From Notolepis coatsorum (taxonomy: Eukaryota > Chordata > Actinopteri > Aulopiformes > Paralepididae): DNA of 64,000 nucleotides. Numbering within the stretch: the first letter of the stretch is position 1; each line of letters opens with the position of its first letter. A program made the position numbers and the translations under genes. Where the stretch lies: positions 76,608,703-76,672,702 of the forward strand of contig OZ020586.1 of assembly GCA_963971535.1 (NCBI GenBank). The letters are read 5' to 3'. Below are positions 38,801 through 50,192 of the stretch, piece after piece. The notes beneath the pieces were generated by a model that searched no databases, was not told the origin of the DNA, and saw only the letters and a program-made list of their open reading frames with translations.

Positions 38801-39395
38801 CCAAACAGTAAGAAAAACTACTGGAAGCTTGACCACAGTCAAATTACAGGGAAGATGGTGCGTCGTCACTTCAAGGGAATTCTGGACTGGTTCCCTGAGT
38901 TGGTCTCCAAAGTTATGGAGGCAGTCAGACCATCAGAGCACTACACTACTCTCCACTCCCCTGAACCTGCAGCCTACAGAGATGTTCAGATTAAATGTGA
39001 GGTGAAGTTCAGCAGTCCTTTTTCCATCGAATCCCTCCTGAAGAAAGACAGTCCCTCTGGCCTGGGCTCCAAGCCCTCTCCTCTGTTGGGCATTTCCAGC
39101 CTGCCAGTCAGAGTAGAACAGCAGCCTTGGTGCTCAGAGAAAGGAGTTGGAACAAAGAGGAAGTTCAGCTGGGACGCTCCACCAGTGGAGATGCACATTC
39201 TTCAACCGGCAGGTAGAAGTTATGCCATCTACCCAGCAGGGGGCAGTGTGGACCATGGACTCAGTGGTTCTGGAAACAGGCCAGTCAAGAGGATTCGTAT
39301 GTGTGCTGAGCCCTCAACCCTGATCTACACAAGACCCAGTGTTGCTCCTTATTTTACCAGCCGTCAGAACGGTTATGTCAATTATCCTCTACCAA
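35821..39395. repeat. Tandem unit U7 (3,575 bp, A only, no LINE)
   Basis: N1 continues directly into N2, then A7. The promoter shows the uninterrupted GGCCATTGACCCCACCTC, the pre-insertion state. A 6-bp spacer insertion (TTATTATATGTACTTAATAAG near 37441) is shared only with U8. Confidence 0.9.
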
Positions 39396-39421
39396 TACAT
39401 TTACAGATTACAATATTTTGA
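38308..39421 (+). CDS. foxh1-like: A7: FoxH1-like gene, A type, replaced C-terminus
   Basis: Exon 1 is 38308-38454, exon 2 is 38574-38669 and exon 3 is 38780-39421; predicted 294 aa, all splice sites intact. The promoter lacks the LINE, placing the conserved CCAAT box (38074-38078, inverted) 230 bp before the ATG. The C-terminus is replaced as in A1 and A6. The next gene, A8, follows in the same direction. Confidence 0.7.
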
Positions 39422-42400
39422 TAATGGTTAATATTTTGATAAAAGGTAATTTACTGTATTTGTATGGTATTTACATACTTAAAGTAGAAAAACAAAAGTA
39501 ATCTCTAAAATAATACAGTGAAATTCAATTTTTTTAATTTGATTTCTTTTTACAGATTTTTTTACCTGAAACACTGGAGAATAACTGCTTCATTTTACTT
39601 AGTTTCTTCGGTAGTAATGATATACTGTTGTATTACATTACATCATATATTTATGAATGATGTTGACAGATGGATGGCTGTATTACTGAGAATGTAATGA
39701 AAGCATAACTCGAAGTGCTTTACAATGAAATAACTGCATATATTTTTTCAGTATGGGAGAAAAAGTCTAATAATGCTTTTTACAAAATTATGCACATCAT
39801 TCCTGATGAGACTGCTCAATTTGAGGTATTACCAGTGACTGTGGTGCAAAAACTCTGGAGTTTGGGAAGGACTGACGGATGATAGTCGCAGCAAAAAATA
39901 GACATGTTGGCTAAACCAATTGAATTTGAAGAGTTGTTTCTGCCTCTATTGCATTATATTGCAAGGGAGTTTAATGGCATTATCGCATTCTGCAAAAACA
40001 AGTAGCCTATCAGAGGATATGGATGAGGTCAAGCTATGATTCCAAACATTCCAATGTTATAGTCCCGTGAAATACCGTCCTTGCCGAACTCAATGCCATA
40101 GATTCATCATTCAGCCCATTTTACCAGAGGCAATGATGTTTAGATCAAGGTGAAAATCATTGGAATGTGGGCACGGCCTGTACAGCAATACTCTAGTTTT
40201 AAATGCAAATGTGTAAATTCACACCTGCCCTCATGTTAACTAAATGTAGCCCCAATAGCTTCATCATTCAACACATTTGATCTGAGACAATGAAGTTTAG
40301 ATGGGGTGAAAATCACTGGAATGTGGGCCAAACCATAGTAACACACAGATTTTGGTTCAACTGATATCAGGCTAAGGTTCACTCAAACTAGATTTTTATC
40401 TCAAATGTGATATCCCCAATGCATATAATTTAACATTGAAACATTTTCTTCTTTGAATTTGAAATATTGTGTAACGTTACCGTTATCTAATTAGTAACTG
40501 GCAACTGCAGATGTCTGCCCCATGTCTATACCCCACAATGCAAAGTGTCTAACGCTATAGCTTAATTGTAGATTCTAAACATAATGAGGTAACGCAGCTA
40601 CCAAATGTTATCTTTAATCAACCTGTGTAATGTTAATCCACAACAGCGACTTTTGGTATATGACATATCAATAGAAATACATTTACAAAAATACAAATGA
40701 AATACATTTCAAATTAATTCCACAATTCTTTGCGATAGACTTATATCAATACACAAACAAATTTAAATTGATGACATTAGATCGGGTGTAGCTAATCTAA
40801 ATAGTGTGCATCATTTTCAAAACTATATACTGTATTTTGAGAGTAAATCAAGCATAATAAACATTCATGTTCTAATGAAGCCTGAGAAACCAAGTTTGCA
40901 CTTCACCGCATAGGTCCTTGTGAATCGCTAATGTCTATTTTGTAGTTGTAAACAGTGATCCCCTCATTAAAGTGGCCAATATCTGAAGAGGGCAGTGATG
41001 GATGAAGTGTGATTGTTATTATATGTACTTAATAAGTATATAGGGTATACAATGGAAGGAATTTGTATTTCTTTAGTCTAAGATAGTGATCCATAATCAG
41101 AAAATGTCCATATTATTTCAGCTGCTTCTGTTCTAAATACACAGATCGCTATAGTCTTGGACCGTTATTCATATTCCAATGGTCCCCCTTTATCACTTCC
41201 ATTGTCCTGTTTAAAGATAGAAAATAAAATTTAAATAAACAAATGAACATGACTGAGACCCAGTCTGGTACACATTAATAAACACATGAACAACATACTT
41301 CATGCATTTTCCTCTGGAGGGACTGAATACAGTATATTTCTTACTGCTAATCTGCGATTTTAGGCAATATAGTGTTGCTATAGAAACATGTTTAAGAAAT
41401 CCAAAATCTCCCATGCTAACAAACTATTGTATGCAGCTCTACAGACTAGTGATATATAAGGAGCAACAGGGAGGCAGGCCATGACATGTTTTCAGGATTC
41501 ATTCATTCATTCAAGTTGAATTTCACACATTCAAAAAAGGTTTGGTTTGAGCAAGTCTATATAGGAAAACAATTTACACGACAATAAAACTATAATATAT
41601 TAAACCCAAGAGTATGGTAAGAGAGAGCTAAAAGTACAATCACCATCCATTGGTCCAGATAGGTTTGTTGGAAGTGGGCTGTTATGACGGCCATTGACCC
41701 CACCTCATCCAGATGAAAAGGCCCTCATCAACCTGGAATGCACACCTTGTAATGTTCTATTGTTCTGGCAGGACTTATATCCAGAAGTCTGGGACTCCAT
41801 CACTCCAGGTCCACAGCTCCACTGAGTGAGGTTCTGATACCACTGTGTGTGACTTGACTCTACAACCAACAAGAAGCAGAACATGGCTGAGAACTTTGGA
41901 GCTCCCCTGCCTCTCCATGTGACACCCAACAGCACACAGAAAAAGATGTTTGATAATTGTAACACCCACCTGGCAATGATTGCCTTTGTCCTCCAAGACT
42001 CTCCAGGCAATATGCTCACCTTCTGTGAGGTAAGAACAAGCAAGCAACATATTAAGTTTCATTTGACTTTAAAAATGTTGTGATGTGAAAGCAAAATGTC
42101 CTTCTAATGTCTGATGATGCCTAATTTTCAATGTAACTTCTTTTGCAGTTGCTGGGAAATTTGGAAGCATTGATCTCAGGAAACAGAAAAGGCCTTGATG
42201 CCAAAATTAGAGTCTGCTTGTCGACCAACAAATGTTTTGTCAAGGTAAATGGAAAAAATCTTTATATCTCATTGATCATGATCACTAATTTAGTTGAACC
42301 AACATAGTTTTGGGTTAAAGATGAATTCTAACTTGTGTGTTCAATTGTTTCCAGATTTCATCAAATCCAGAAAAACCAAACAGTAAGAAAAACTACTGGA

Positions 42401-42961
42401 AGCTTGACCACAGTCAAATTACAGGGAAGATGGTGCGTCGTCACTTCAAGGGAATTCTGGACTGGTTCCCTGAGTTGGTCTCCAAAGTTATGGAGGCAGT
42501 CAGACCATCAGAGCACTACACTACTCTCCACTCCCCTGAACCTGCAGCCTACAGAGATGTTCAGATTAAATGTGAGGTGAAGTTCAGCAGTCCTTTTTCC
42601 ATCGAATCCCTCCTGAAGAAAGACAGTCCCTCTGGCCTGGGCTCCAAGCCCTCTCCTTTTTCCAGCCTGCCAGTCAGAGTAGAACAGCAGCCTTGGTGCT
42701 CAGAGAAAGGAGTTGGAACAAAGAGGAAGTTCAGCTGGGACGCTCCACCAGTGGAGATGCACATTCTTCAACCGGCAGGTAGAAGTTATGCCATCTACCC
42801 AGCAGGGGGCAGTGTGGACCATGGACTCAGTGGTTCTGGAAACAGGCCAGTCAAGAGGATTCGTATGTGTGCTGAGCCCTCAACCCTGATCTACACAAGA
42901 CCCAGTGTTGCTCCTTATTTTACCAGCCGTCAGAACGGTTATGTCAATTATCCTCTACCAA
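39396..42961. repeat. Unit U8 (A only), ending in a complete A gene
   Basis: The N1-N2 spacer is as in U7, then A8. The unit leaves the repeat pattern at 42961, where A8 keeps its native 3' end (ACATATCCCTG) instead of the N1 junction. Confidence 0.88.
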
Positions 42962-42999
42962 CATATCCCTGTGATGTTAAACGTTATTGTAAAATGTAA
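41883..42999 (+). CDS. foxh1-like: A8: full-length FoxH1-like forkhead gene, A type
   Basis: Exon 1 is 41883-42029, exon 2 is 42149-42244 and exon 3 is 42355-42999; 295 aa. Only A copy with all three exons and a native end (YPCDVKRYCKM). Forkhead-like features in order: THLAMIAFVLQD (helix 1, about residues 28-39), the LLGNLEAL segment, KIRVCLSTNKCFVK (about 68-81), PEKPNSKKNYWKLD (wing, about 85-98). The pattern LAMIA..LQ.SP, CFVK, P.KP and NYW followed by a basic helix fits FoxH1 better than other Fox classes; FoxH1 acts in the nucleus with SMAD2/3-SMAD4. The canonical RHNLS is RVCLS. An eh1-like FSIESLL suggests Groucho/TLE binding. A 9-nt deletion (PSPFSSLP instead of PSPLLGISSLP) is private. 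AATAAA lies at 43088. FoxH1 orthology is inferred. Confidence 0.8.
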
Positions 43000-43100
43000 A
43001 TGTAAATGTAAAATGTTTTTTTTTGTACATGCCACTTCTGCACTTATTTGTACATTATATTTGCTTACTTATCTTGGCACCTTTTTCAATAAAACACAAA
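43000..43100 (+). terminator. 3' UTR and poly(A) signal of A8
   Basis: AATAAA at 43088-43093, about 90 bp after the stop, preceded by a GTAAATGTAAATGTAAA run and T-rich DNA. The matching signal after A9 is at 47837-47842. None of the truncated A copies retains it. Confidence 0.75.
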
Positions 43101-43177
43101 AACAAACATTGTTACTTACTGCTATCATTTATTTGTATGCATACAGATCTGAGATGAAGAATTTATAACTGAACATA

Positions 43178-43340
43178 ATCAGAATCAGAAAGATCTTTAT
43201 TGCCAAGTAAGTTTGCACACATACAAGGAATTTGTATTGGTTGTTGCAACATTAACAGACAATTAAAGTAGAACCATCAGTCATATATAAACTAAATTAG
43301 AATAAAAGTACAATAGAATATGGGCTGTACAATTGTGCAG
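43178..43340 (-). mobile_element. LINE 3'-end fragment (L2-like), different family from the promoter insert
   Basis: AATCAGAATCAGAAAG followed by ATCTTTATTGCCAAGTAAG and ACACATACAAGGAATTTG is a very widespread 3' tail in fish non-LTR retrotransposons, here reversed. The right boundary is uncertain. The copy in the duplicated block is at about 47938-48100. Confidence 0.5.
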
Positions 43341-44340
43341 TATTGTGCAAAAAGTATGAATAATCACGAAAAACTAACTATTAAAATAGTTTTACAGAAT
43401 TACTTAATTGATTTAATAACATATTGTAAAATATTATTATCCTGTATAAGTATAATACATGTGTATCAGGCTCAGTAATGTACCTTCCATACACCATTGA
43501 CCTCTCACCTCAAGATATATGAATGAAAACAGGCTCAATTGAACCACTCCACAGCTGATTTATGGTAGTGTGTTGCCATTTTGGGCCAATACCATGCTGT
43601 TTTAGGCATGCGGTACAAATGTGTTGTCACAAATATATATTAGCCTATTCCATGGATTAGGTGTGGCTTTAAAGTTGAGACTTTTTTGGAATCCGGTGAT
43701 GAAGCTTCCCACTTGGCAGGCCAAAAACATCTGATTGGTTATTGATGCATGCAGCTGTTGTTTTGGTCAATCAGATTTGAATCTGATAATAAATGAGTTA
43801 TGGCTATTATGCCTTAATCTGGTAAATGTAATGTTGCTTTGTGGTGGAATTTCCCTTTACAAATGGAATTACAGACACAGAATGTTCTCAATGTAAGATT
43901 GTGAACCACTAAAATTAACATTAAATTAACAAATAGTAGTGTAACAGTAGGTGTAACAGGCTGTTGGGATTTGTTGCGTGTGTCTTCATTAGTGGAATTA
44001 ATTTATTAACAATTGACAGAAAGGAATACATAAATATATAAATAATTTAAATGTCATTATAGAATTGAAAATGTTTCGTTTTCTCATGTATAAATATTGA
44101 ATCTCAATCACAAGGTAACATTGAATTTTTTTATACCACATATGATGTTGGTGGCCAACAGCAGGGTTCATCCCCGGAACATTTAGGGCCAGAAGACCAA
44201 ATTCCACAACATAATCTAGTATTATTATATATTATATTTGGTCTACATTGATGCAGTTTACCTATTGAGAGTGAACAACTAGTTAACTATTAACAAGGTA
44301 TAATACAATACAAATACAAAATAATATATGATAGCAAAAC
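43341..44340. other. Convergent spacer between A8 and B6, no gene seen
   Basis: AT-rich DNA with no convincing coding frame or RNA gene. It holds a short imperfect inverted repeat around CTGATTGGTTATTGATGCATG and GGTCAATCAGAT (about 43731-43778), which contains two opposed CCAAT-type motifs. This is the ancestral-looking sequence missing from all 3'-truncated units. A second copy is at 48101-49119. Confidence 0.6.
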
Positions 44341-44357
44341 ATAGTTTGGTTTAATAT

Positions 44358-44363
44358 TTTATT
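44358..44363 (-). terminator. Poly(A) signal of B6
   Basis: TTTATT on the plus strand (AATAAA on the minus strand), 122-127 bp past the B6 stop. The B7 counterpart is at 49120-49125. Absent from B1-B5. Confidence 0.7.
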
Positions 44364-45430
44364 GAAAAAAATATCTTCACAAGAAGGCAAGTATATATAT
44401 AACATATTTACAGATTATGACATAACACAGGGACATTTGAGACAGAATAATCGGCCTGGGTTGGAAAGGAGCAATTCTGGGTCTTCAGATCACATAGATC
44501 AGGAATGAGGGATTAGCACACATACGAATCCTCTTGACTGGCCTGTTTCCAGAACCACTGAGTACATGGTCCACACTGCCCCCTGCTGGGTAGAACTGGT
44601 CACTTCTACCTGCAAGTTGAAGAATGTGAATCTCCACAGGTGGAGCGTCCCAGCTGAACTTTCTCTTTGTTCCAACTCCTTTCTCTGAGCACCATGGCTG
44701 CTGTTCTACTCTGACTGGCAGGCTGGAAATACCCAGAGGAGATGGTTTGGAACCCAGGCCAGAGGGACTGTCTTTCTTCAGGAGCGATTCGATGGAGAAA
44801 GGACTGCTGAACTTCACCTCACATTTAATCTGAACATCCAAAATGGAGACCAACTCGGGGAACCAGTCCATAACTCCCTTGAAGTGACGGCGCACCATCT
44901 TCTCTGTGATTTGACTGTGGTCAAGCTTCCAGTCGTTTTTAATATTGTTTGGTTTACCTGGATTTGATGGAATCTGGAAAGAATTTAACACGTTATAATT
45001 CAACTAGGCCTCAGAGACAATGTTGGTTCAACTAAACTGTAGTTATCACGATCAATGAGATATAAATATGTTTTTAAATTTACCTTGACAAAACATTTGT
45101 TGGTTGACAAGCAGACTCTAATGTTGGTCTCAATGCTTCTTCCTTTTCCTGACATCAATGCTGCCAATTGTTCCATTATCTGTAGAAAAGTGAAAGAGAA
45201 TTAGGTATTTGGACATTATGAGGACAGTATGCTATCATATCACAACATGTTTAATAGTTTAAAGGTTTATAGCTGGTTCTTACCTCAAAGAAGGTGAGCA
45301 TATTGTCTGGACAGTCTTGGAGGACAAAGGCAATCATTGCCAGGTAGGTGCTACAATTCGCAAACATCATTTTCCGGGTGCTGTTGGATGTCACATGGAG
45401 AGGCAGGGGAGCTCCAAAGTTCTCAGCCAT
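44358..45430 (-). CDS. foxh1-like: B6: full-length FoxH1-like forkhead gene, B type
   Basis: Exon 1 is 45430-45284, exon 2 is 45179-45084 and exon 3 is 44973-44485 (coding end 44485); 243 aa. A minus-strand AATAAA at 44363-44358 ends the 3' UTR. The native C-terminus is KRIRMCANPSFLIYVI. Compared with A-type, B lacks 23 residues after ELVS and ends soon after the KRIR patch, where A continues for about 37 more residues. The eh1-like FSIESLL is at about 140-146. Private changes include Glu to Ala in the helix-1 lead (MMFANCS), a CGACTGG difference in the NYW region giving NDW, and a 6-bp promoter deletion shared with B7. Loss of the aromatic residue in NYW may weaken the wing. Confidence 0.75.
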
Positions 45431-46996
45431 GTTCTGCTTCTTGTTGGTTGTAGAGTCAAGTGCATCAGAACCTCACTCAGTGGAGCTGTGGACCTGGACT
45501 GATGGAGTCCCAGACCTCTGATATAAGTCCTGCCAGAACAATAGAACATTACAAGGTGTGCATTCCAGGTTGATGAGGGCCTTTTCATCTGGATGAGGTG
45601 GGTGGGGTCAATGGCTGTGATAACAGCCCACTCCTGGACCAATGGATGGTGCTAATCTTTGCTAATATACTTAGTTTAATATAGTGGGAAAATACAGGCT
45701 CCTAAACATGCTTGTTCAAATCAAACACATCCCTGAATGCTTACACTGTAAAAAAATAATGTTTTTTTCACGGGAAATTAACTGTATTATTTTACAGATT
45801 ACTTTTGTTTTTCTACTTAAATGTAAATGCCATAAAAATACAGTAAATTACCTTTTATCAAAAGGCTCCTAAACATGCTTGTTCAAATCAAACACATCCC
45901 TGAATGCCTACAGTTATTATTTTTTTCATATATTGCTTCAAAATCAATAAGTTGGAAGTTGTATTTGTTGAGACACAGTTTACAAACATCTTCCTTTCGT
46001 ATATACTGTATATATTATGATGCACAATCCATTCCTCGGATTGTAATGATTGCAATCCTATACACTGTGAAAAAGAAGTCTGTACAAAAAAACTGTAAAT
46101 GTCTGGCAGCAACGGTTGTCAAATACTTACTGTTAAATTACAGTAAAATCTAATACATTTACAGATTACAATATTTTGATAATGGTTAATATTTTGATAA
46201 AAGGTAATTTACTGTATTTGTATGGTATTTACATACTTAAAGTAGAAAAACAAAAGTAATCTCTAAAATAATACAGTGAAATTCCATTTTTTTAATTTGA
46301 TTTCTTTTTACAGATTTTTTTACCTGAAACACTGGAGAATAACTGCTTCATTTTACTTAGTTTCTTCGGTAGTAATGATACTGTTGTATTACATTACATC
46401 ATATATTTATGAATGATGTTGACAGATGGATGGCTGTATTACTGAGAATGTAATGAAAGCATAACTCGAAGTGCTTTACAATGAAATAACTGCATATCTT
46501 TTTTCAGATTACAATATTTTGATAATGGTTAATATTTTGATAAAAGGTAATTTACTGTATTTGTATGGTATTTACATACTTAAAGTAGAAAAACAAAAGT
46601 AATCTCTAAAATAATACAGTGAAATTCCATTTTTTTTATTTGATTTCTTTTTACAGATTTTTTTACCTGAAACACTGGAGAATAACTGCTTCATTTTACT
46701 TAGTTTCTTCGGTAGTAATGATATACTGTTGTATTACATTACATCATATATTTATGAATGATGTTGACAGATGGATGGCTGTATTACTGAGAATGTAATG
46801 AAAGCATAACTTGAAGTGCTTTACAATGAAATAACTGCATATCTTTTTTCAGTATGGGAGAAAACGTCTAATAATGCTTTTTACAAAATTATGCACATCA
46901 TTCCTGATGAGACTGCTCAATTTGAGGTATTACCAGTGACTGTGGTGCAAAAACTCTGGAGTTTGGGAAGGACAGACGGATGATAGTCGCAGCAAG
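45431..46996. other. Spacer between B6 and A9: B promoter, MITE composite and a 343-bp N1 duplication
   Basis: Contains the B6 upstream region, the MITE composite 45744-46313, then N1 twice: ATTACAATATTTTG recurs at 46165 and 46508, joined at a CAG microhomology. The spacer then jumps from GTCGCAGCAA directly into intron 2 of A9. The N2 spacer and A exons 1-2 are missing. No gene seen. Confidence 0.75.
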
Positions 46997-47760
46997 GTAA
47001 ATGGAAAAAATCTTTATATCTCATTGATCATGATCACTAATTTAGTTGAACCAACATAGTTTTGGGTTAAAGATGAATTCTAACTTGTGTGTTCAATTGT
47101 TTCCAGATTCCATCAAATCCAGAAAAACCAAACAGTAAGAAAAACTACTGGAAGCTTGACCACAGTCAAATTACAGGGAAGATGGTGCGTCGTCACTTCA
47201 AGGGAATTCTGGACTGGTTCCCTGAGTTGGTCTCCAAAGTTATGGAGGCAGTCAGACCATCAGAGCACTACACTACTCTCCACTCCCCTGAACCTGCAGC
47301 CTACAGAGATGTTCAGATTAAATGTGAGGTGAAGTTCAGCAGTCCTTTTTCCATCGAATCCCTCCTGAAGAAAGACAGTCCCTCTGGCCTGGGCTCCAAG
47401 CCCTCTCCTCTGTTGGGCATTTCCAGCCTGCCAGTCAGAGTAGAACAGCAGCCTTGGTGCTCAGAGAAAGGAGTTGGAACAAAGAGGAAGTTCAGCTGGG
47501 ACGCTCCACCAGTGGAGATGCACATTCTTCAACCGGCAGGTAGAAGTTATGCCATCTACCCAGCAGGGGGCAGTGTGGACCATGGACTCAGTGGTTCTGG
47601 AAACAGGCCAGTCAAGAGGATTCGTATGTGTGCTGAGGCCTCAACCCTGATCTACACAAGACCCAGTGTTGCTCCTTATTTTACCAGCCGTCAGAACGGT
47701 TATGTAAATTATCCTCTACCAACATATCCCTGTGATGTTAAACGTTATTGTAAAATGTAA
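46997..47760 (+). pseudogene. foxh1-like: A9: FoxH1-like pseudogene, exon 3 only
   Basis: Exon 3 (47107-47760) is complete, with the native end YPCDVKRYCKM and without the 9-nt deletion of A8. Exons 1 and 2 and the promoter are gone: the copy begins with the GTAAAT donor of intron 2 fused to N1 DNA at 46996. It could be expressed only as a downstream exon of another transcript. The AATAAA at 47837-47842 is kept. Confidence 0.8.
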
Positions 47761-49119
47761 ATGTAAATGTAAAATGTTTTTTTTTGTACATGCCACTTGT
47801 ACATTATATTTGCTTACTTATCTTGGCACCTTTTTCAATAAAACACAAAAACAAACATTGTTACTTACTGCTATCATTTATTTGTATGCATACAGATCTG
47901 AGATGAAGAATTTATAACTGAACATAATCAGAATCAGAAAGATCTTTATTGCCAAGTAAGTTTGCACACATACAAGGAATTTGTATTGGTTGTTGCAACA
48001 TTAACAGACAATTAAAGTAGAACCATCAGTCATATATAAACTAAATTAGAATAAAAGTACAATAGAATATGGGCTGTACAATTGTGCAGTATTGTGCAAA
48101 AAGTATGAATAATCACGAAAAACTAACTATTAAAATAGTTTTACAGAATTACTTAATTGATTTAATAACATATTGTAAAATATTATTATCCTGTATAAGT
48201 ATAATACATGTGTATCAGGCTCAGTAATGTACCTTCCATACACCATTGACCTCTCACCTCAAGATATATGAATGAAAACAGGCTCAATTGAACCACTCCA
48301 CAGCTGATTTATGGTAGTGTGTTGCCATTTGGGGCCAATACCATGCTGTTTTAGGCATGCGGTACAAATGTGTTGTCACAAATATATATTAGCCTATTCC
48401 ATGGATTAGGTGTGGCTTTAAAGTTGAGACTTTTTTGGAATCCGGTGATGAAGCTTCCCACTTGGCAGGCCAAAAACATCTGATTGGTTATTGATGCATG
48501 CAGCTGTTGTTTTGGTCAATCAGATTTGAATCTGATAATAAATGAGTTATGGCTATTATGCCTTAATCTGGTAAATGTAATGTTGCTTTGTGGTGGAATT
48601 TCCCTTTACAAATGGAATTACAGACACAGAATGTTCTCAATGTAAGATTGTGAACCACTAAAATTAACATTAAATTAACAAATAGTAGTGTAACAGTAGG
48701 TGTAACAGGCTGTTGGGATTTGTTGCGTGTCTTCATTAGTGGAATTAATTTATTAACAATTGACAGAAAGGAATACATAAATATATAAATAATTTAAATG
48801 TCATTATAGAATTGAGAATGTTTCGTTTTCTCATGTATAAATATTGAATCTCAATCACAAGGTAACATTGAATTTTTTTATACCACATATGATGTTGGTG
48901 GCCGACAGCAGGGTTCATCCCCGGAACATTTAGGGCCAGAAGACCAAATTCCACAACATAATCTAGTATTATTAATCAGAGTATTATTATATATTATATT
49001 TGGTCTACATTGATGCAGTTTACCTATTGAGAGTGAACAACTAGTTAACTATTAACAAGGTATAATACAATACAAATACAAAATAATATATGATAGCAAA
49101 ACATAGTTTGGTTTAATAT
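47761..49119. other. Convergent spacer between A9 and B7, no gene seen
   Basis: Second copy of 43000-44357, including the L2-like LINE tail (about 47938-48100) and the opposed CCAAT motifs (about 48480-48530). Small differences include a deletion near 47798 and an extra TAATCAGAGTATTAT near 48973. I see no coding frame I would defend. Confidence 0.65.
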
Positions 49120-50192
49120 TTTATTGAAAAAAATATCTTCACAAGAAGGCAAGTATATATATAACATATTTACAGATTATGACATAACACAGGGACATTT
49201 GAGACAGAATAATCGTCCTGGGTTGGAAAGGAGCAATTCTGGGTCTTCAGATCACATAGATCAGGAATGAGGGATTAGCACACATACGAATCCTCTTGAC
49301 TGGCCTGTTTCCAGAACCACTGAGTACATGGTCCACACTGCCCCCTGCTGGGTAGAACTGGTCACTTCTACCTGCAAGTTTAAGAATGTGAATCTCCACA
49401 GGTGGAACGTCCCAGCTGAACTTTCTCTTTGTTCCAACTCCTTTCTCTGAGCACCATGGCTGCTGTTCTACTCTGACTGGCAGGCTGGAAATACCCAGAG
49501 GAGATGGTTTGGAACCCAGGCCAGAGGGACTGTCTTTCTTCAGGAGCGATTCGATGGAGAAAGGACTGCTGAACTTCACCTCACATTTAATCTGAACATC
49601 CAAAATGGAGACCAACTCGGGGAACCAGTCCATAACTCCCTTGAAGTGACGGCGCACCATCTTCTCTGTGATTTGACTGTGGTCAAGCTTCCAGTAGTTT
49701 TTAATATTGTTTGGTTTACCTGGATTTGATGGAATCTGGAAAGAATTTAACACGTTATAATTCAACTAGGCCTCAGAGACAATGTTGGTTCAACTAAACT
49801 GTAGTTATCACGATCAATGAGATATAAATATGTTTTTAAATTTACCTTGACAAAACATTTGTTGGTTGACAAGCAGACTCTAATGTTGGTCTCAATGCTT
49901 CTTCCTTTTCCTGACATCAATGCTGCCAATTGTTCCATTATCTGTAGAAAAGTGAAAGAGAATTAGGTATTTGGACATTATGAGGACAGTATGCTATCAT
50001 ATCACAACATGTTTAATAGTTTAAAGGTTTATAGCTGGTTCTTACCTCAAAGAAGGTGAGCATATTGTCTGGACAGTCTTGGAGGACAAAGGCAATCATT
50101 GCCAGGTAGGTGCTACAATTCTCAAACATCATTTTCCGGGTGCTGTTGGATGTCACATGGAGAGGCAGGGGAGCTCCAAAGTTCTCAGCCAT
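49120..50192 (-). CDS. foxh1-like: B7: full-length FoxH1-like forkhead gene, B type
   Basis: Exon 1 is 50192-50046, exon 2 is 49941-49846 and exon 3 is 49735-49247 (coding end 49247); 243 aa, poly(A) signal at 49125-49120. It keeps NYW in the wing and Glu in MMFENCS, where B6 has changed, so it is the best candidate for a functional B gene in this window. Private changes include Ala to Val (SWDVPPVE) and Gln to Lys (HILKLAG). The promoter shares a 6-bp deletion with B6. Confidence 0.8.

Larger units (their letters stand above)
42245..46996. repeat. First copy of a 4.75-kb tandem duplication (A8 end to B6 and beyond)
   Basis: Runs from intron 2 of A8 through the convergent spacer, B6 and the MITE composite. 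The second copy starts at 46997 at the first base of intron 2 of A9 and reaches about 51260. Landmarks are offset by 4,752-4,762 bp. The copies differ by scattered substitutions and small indels, so they are older than the 6.1-kb units. Confidence 0.85.

Noticed and set aside
43998-44207. 69-codon minus frame between A8 and B6, repeated at 48745-48954
   Set aside because: No domain recognised; it lies in the convergent spacer beyond the B6 poly(A) signal, and two copies exist only because the block is duplicated.
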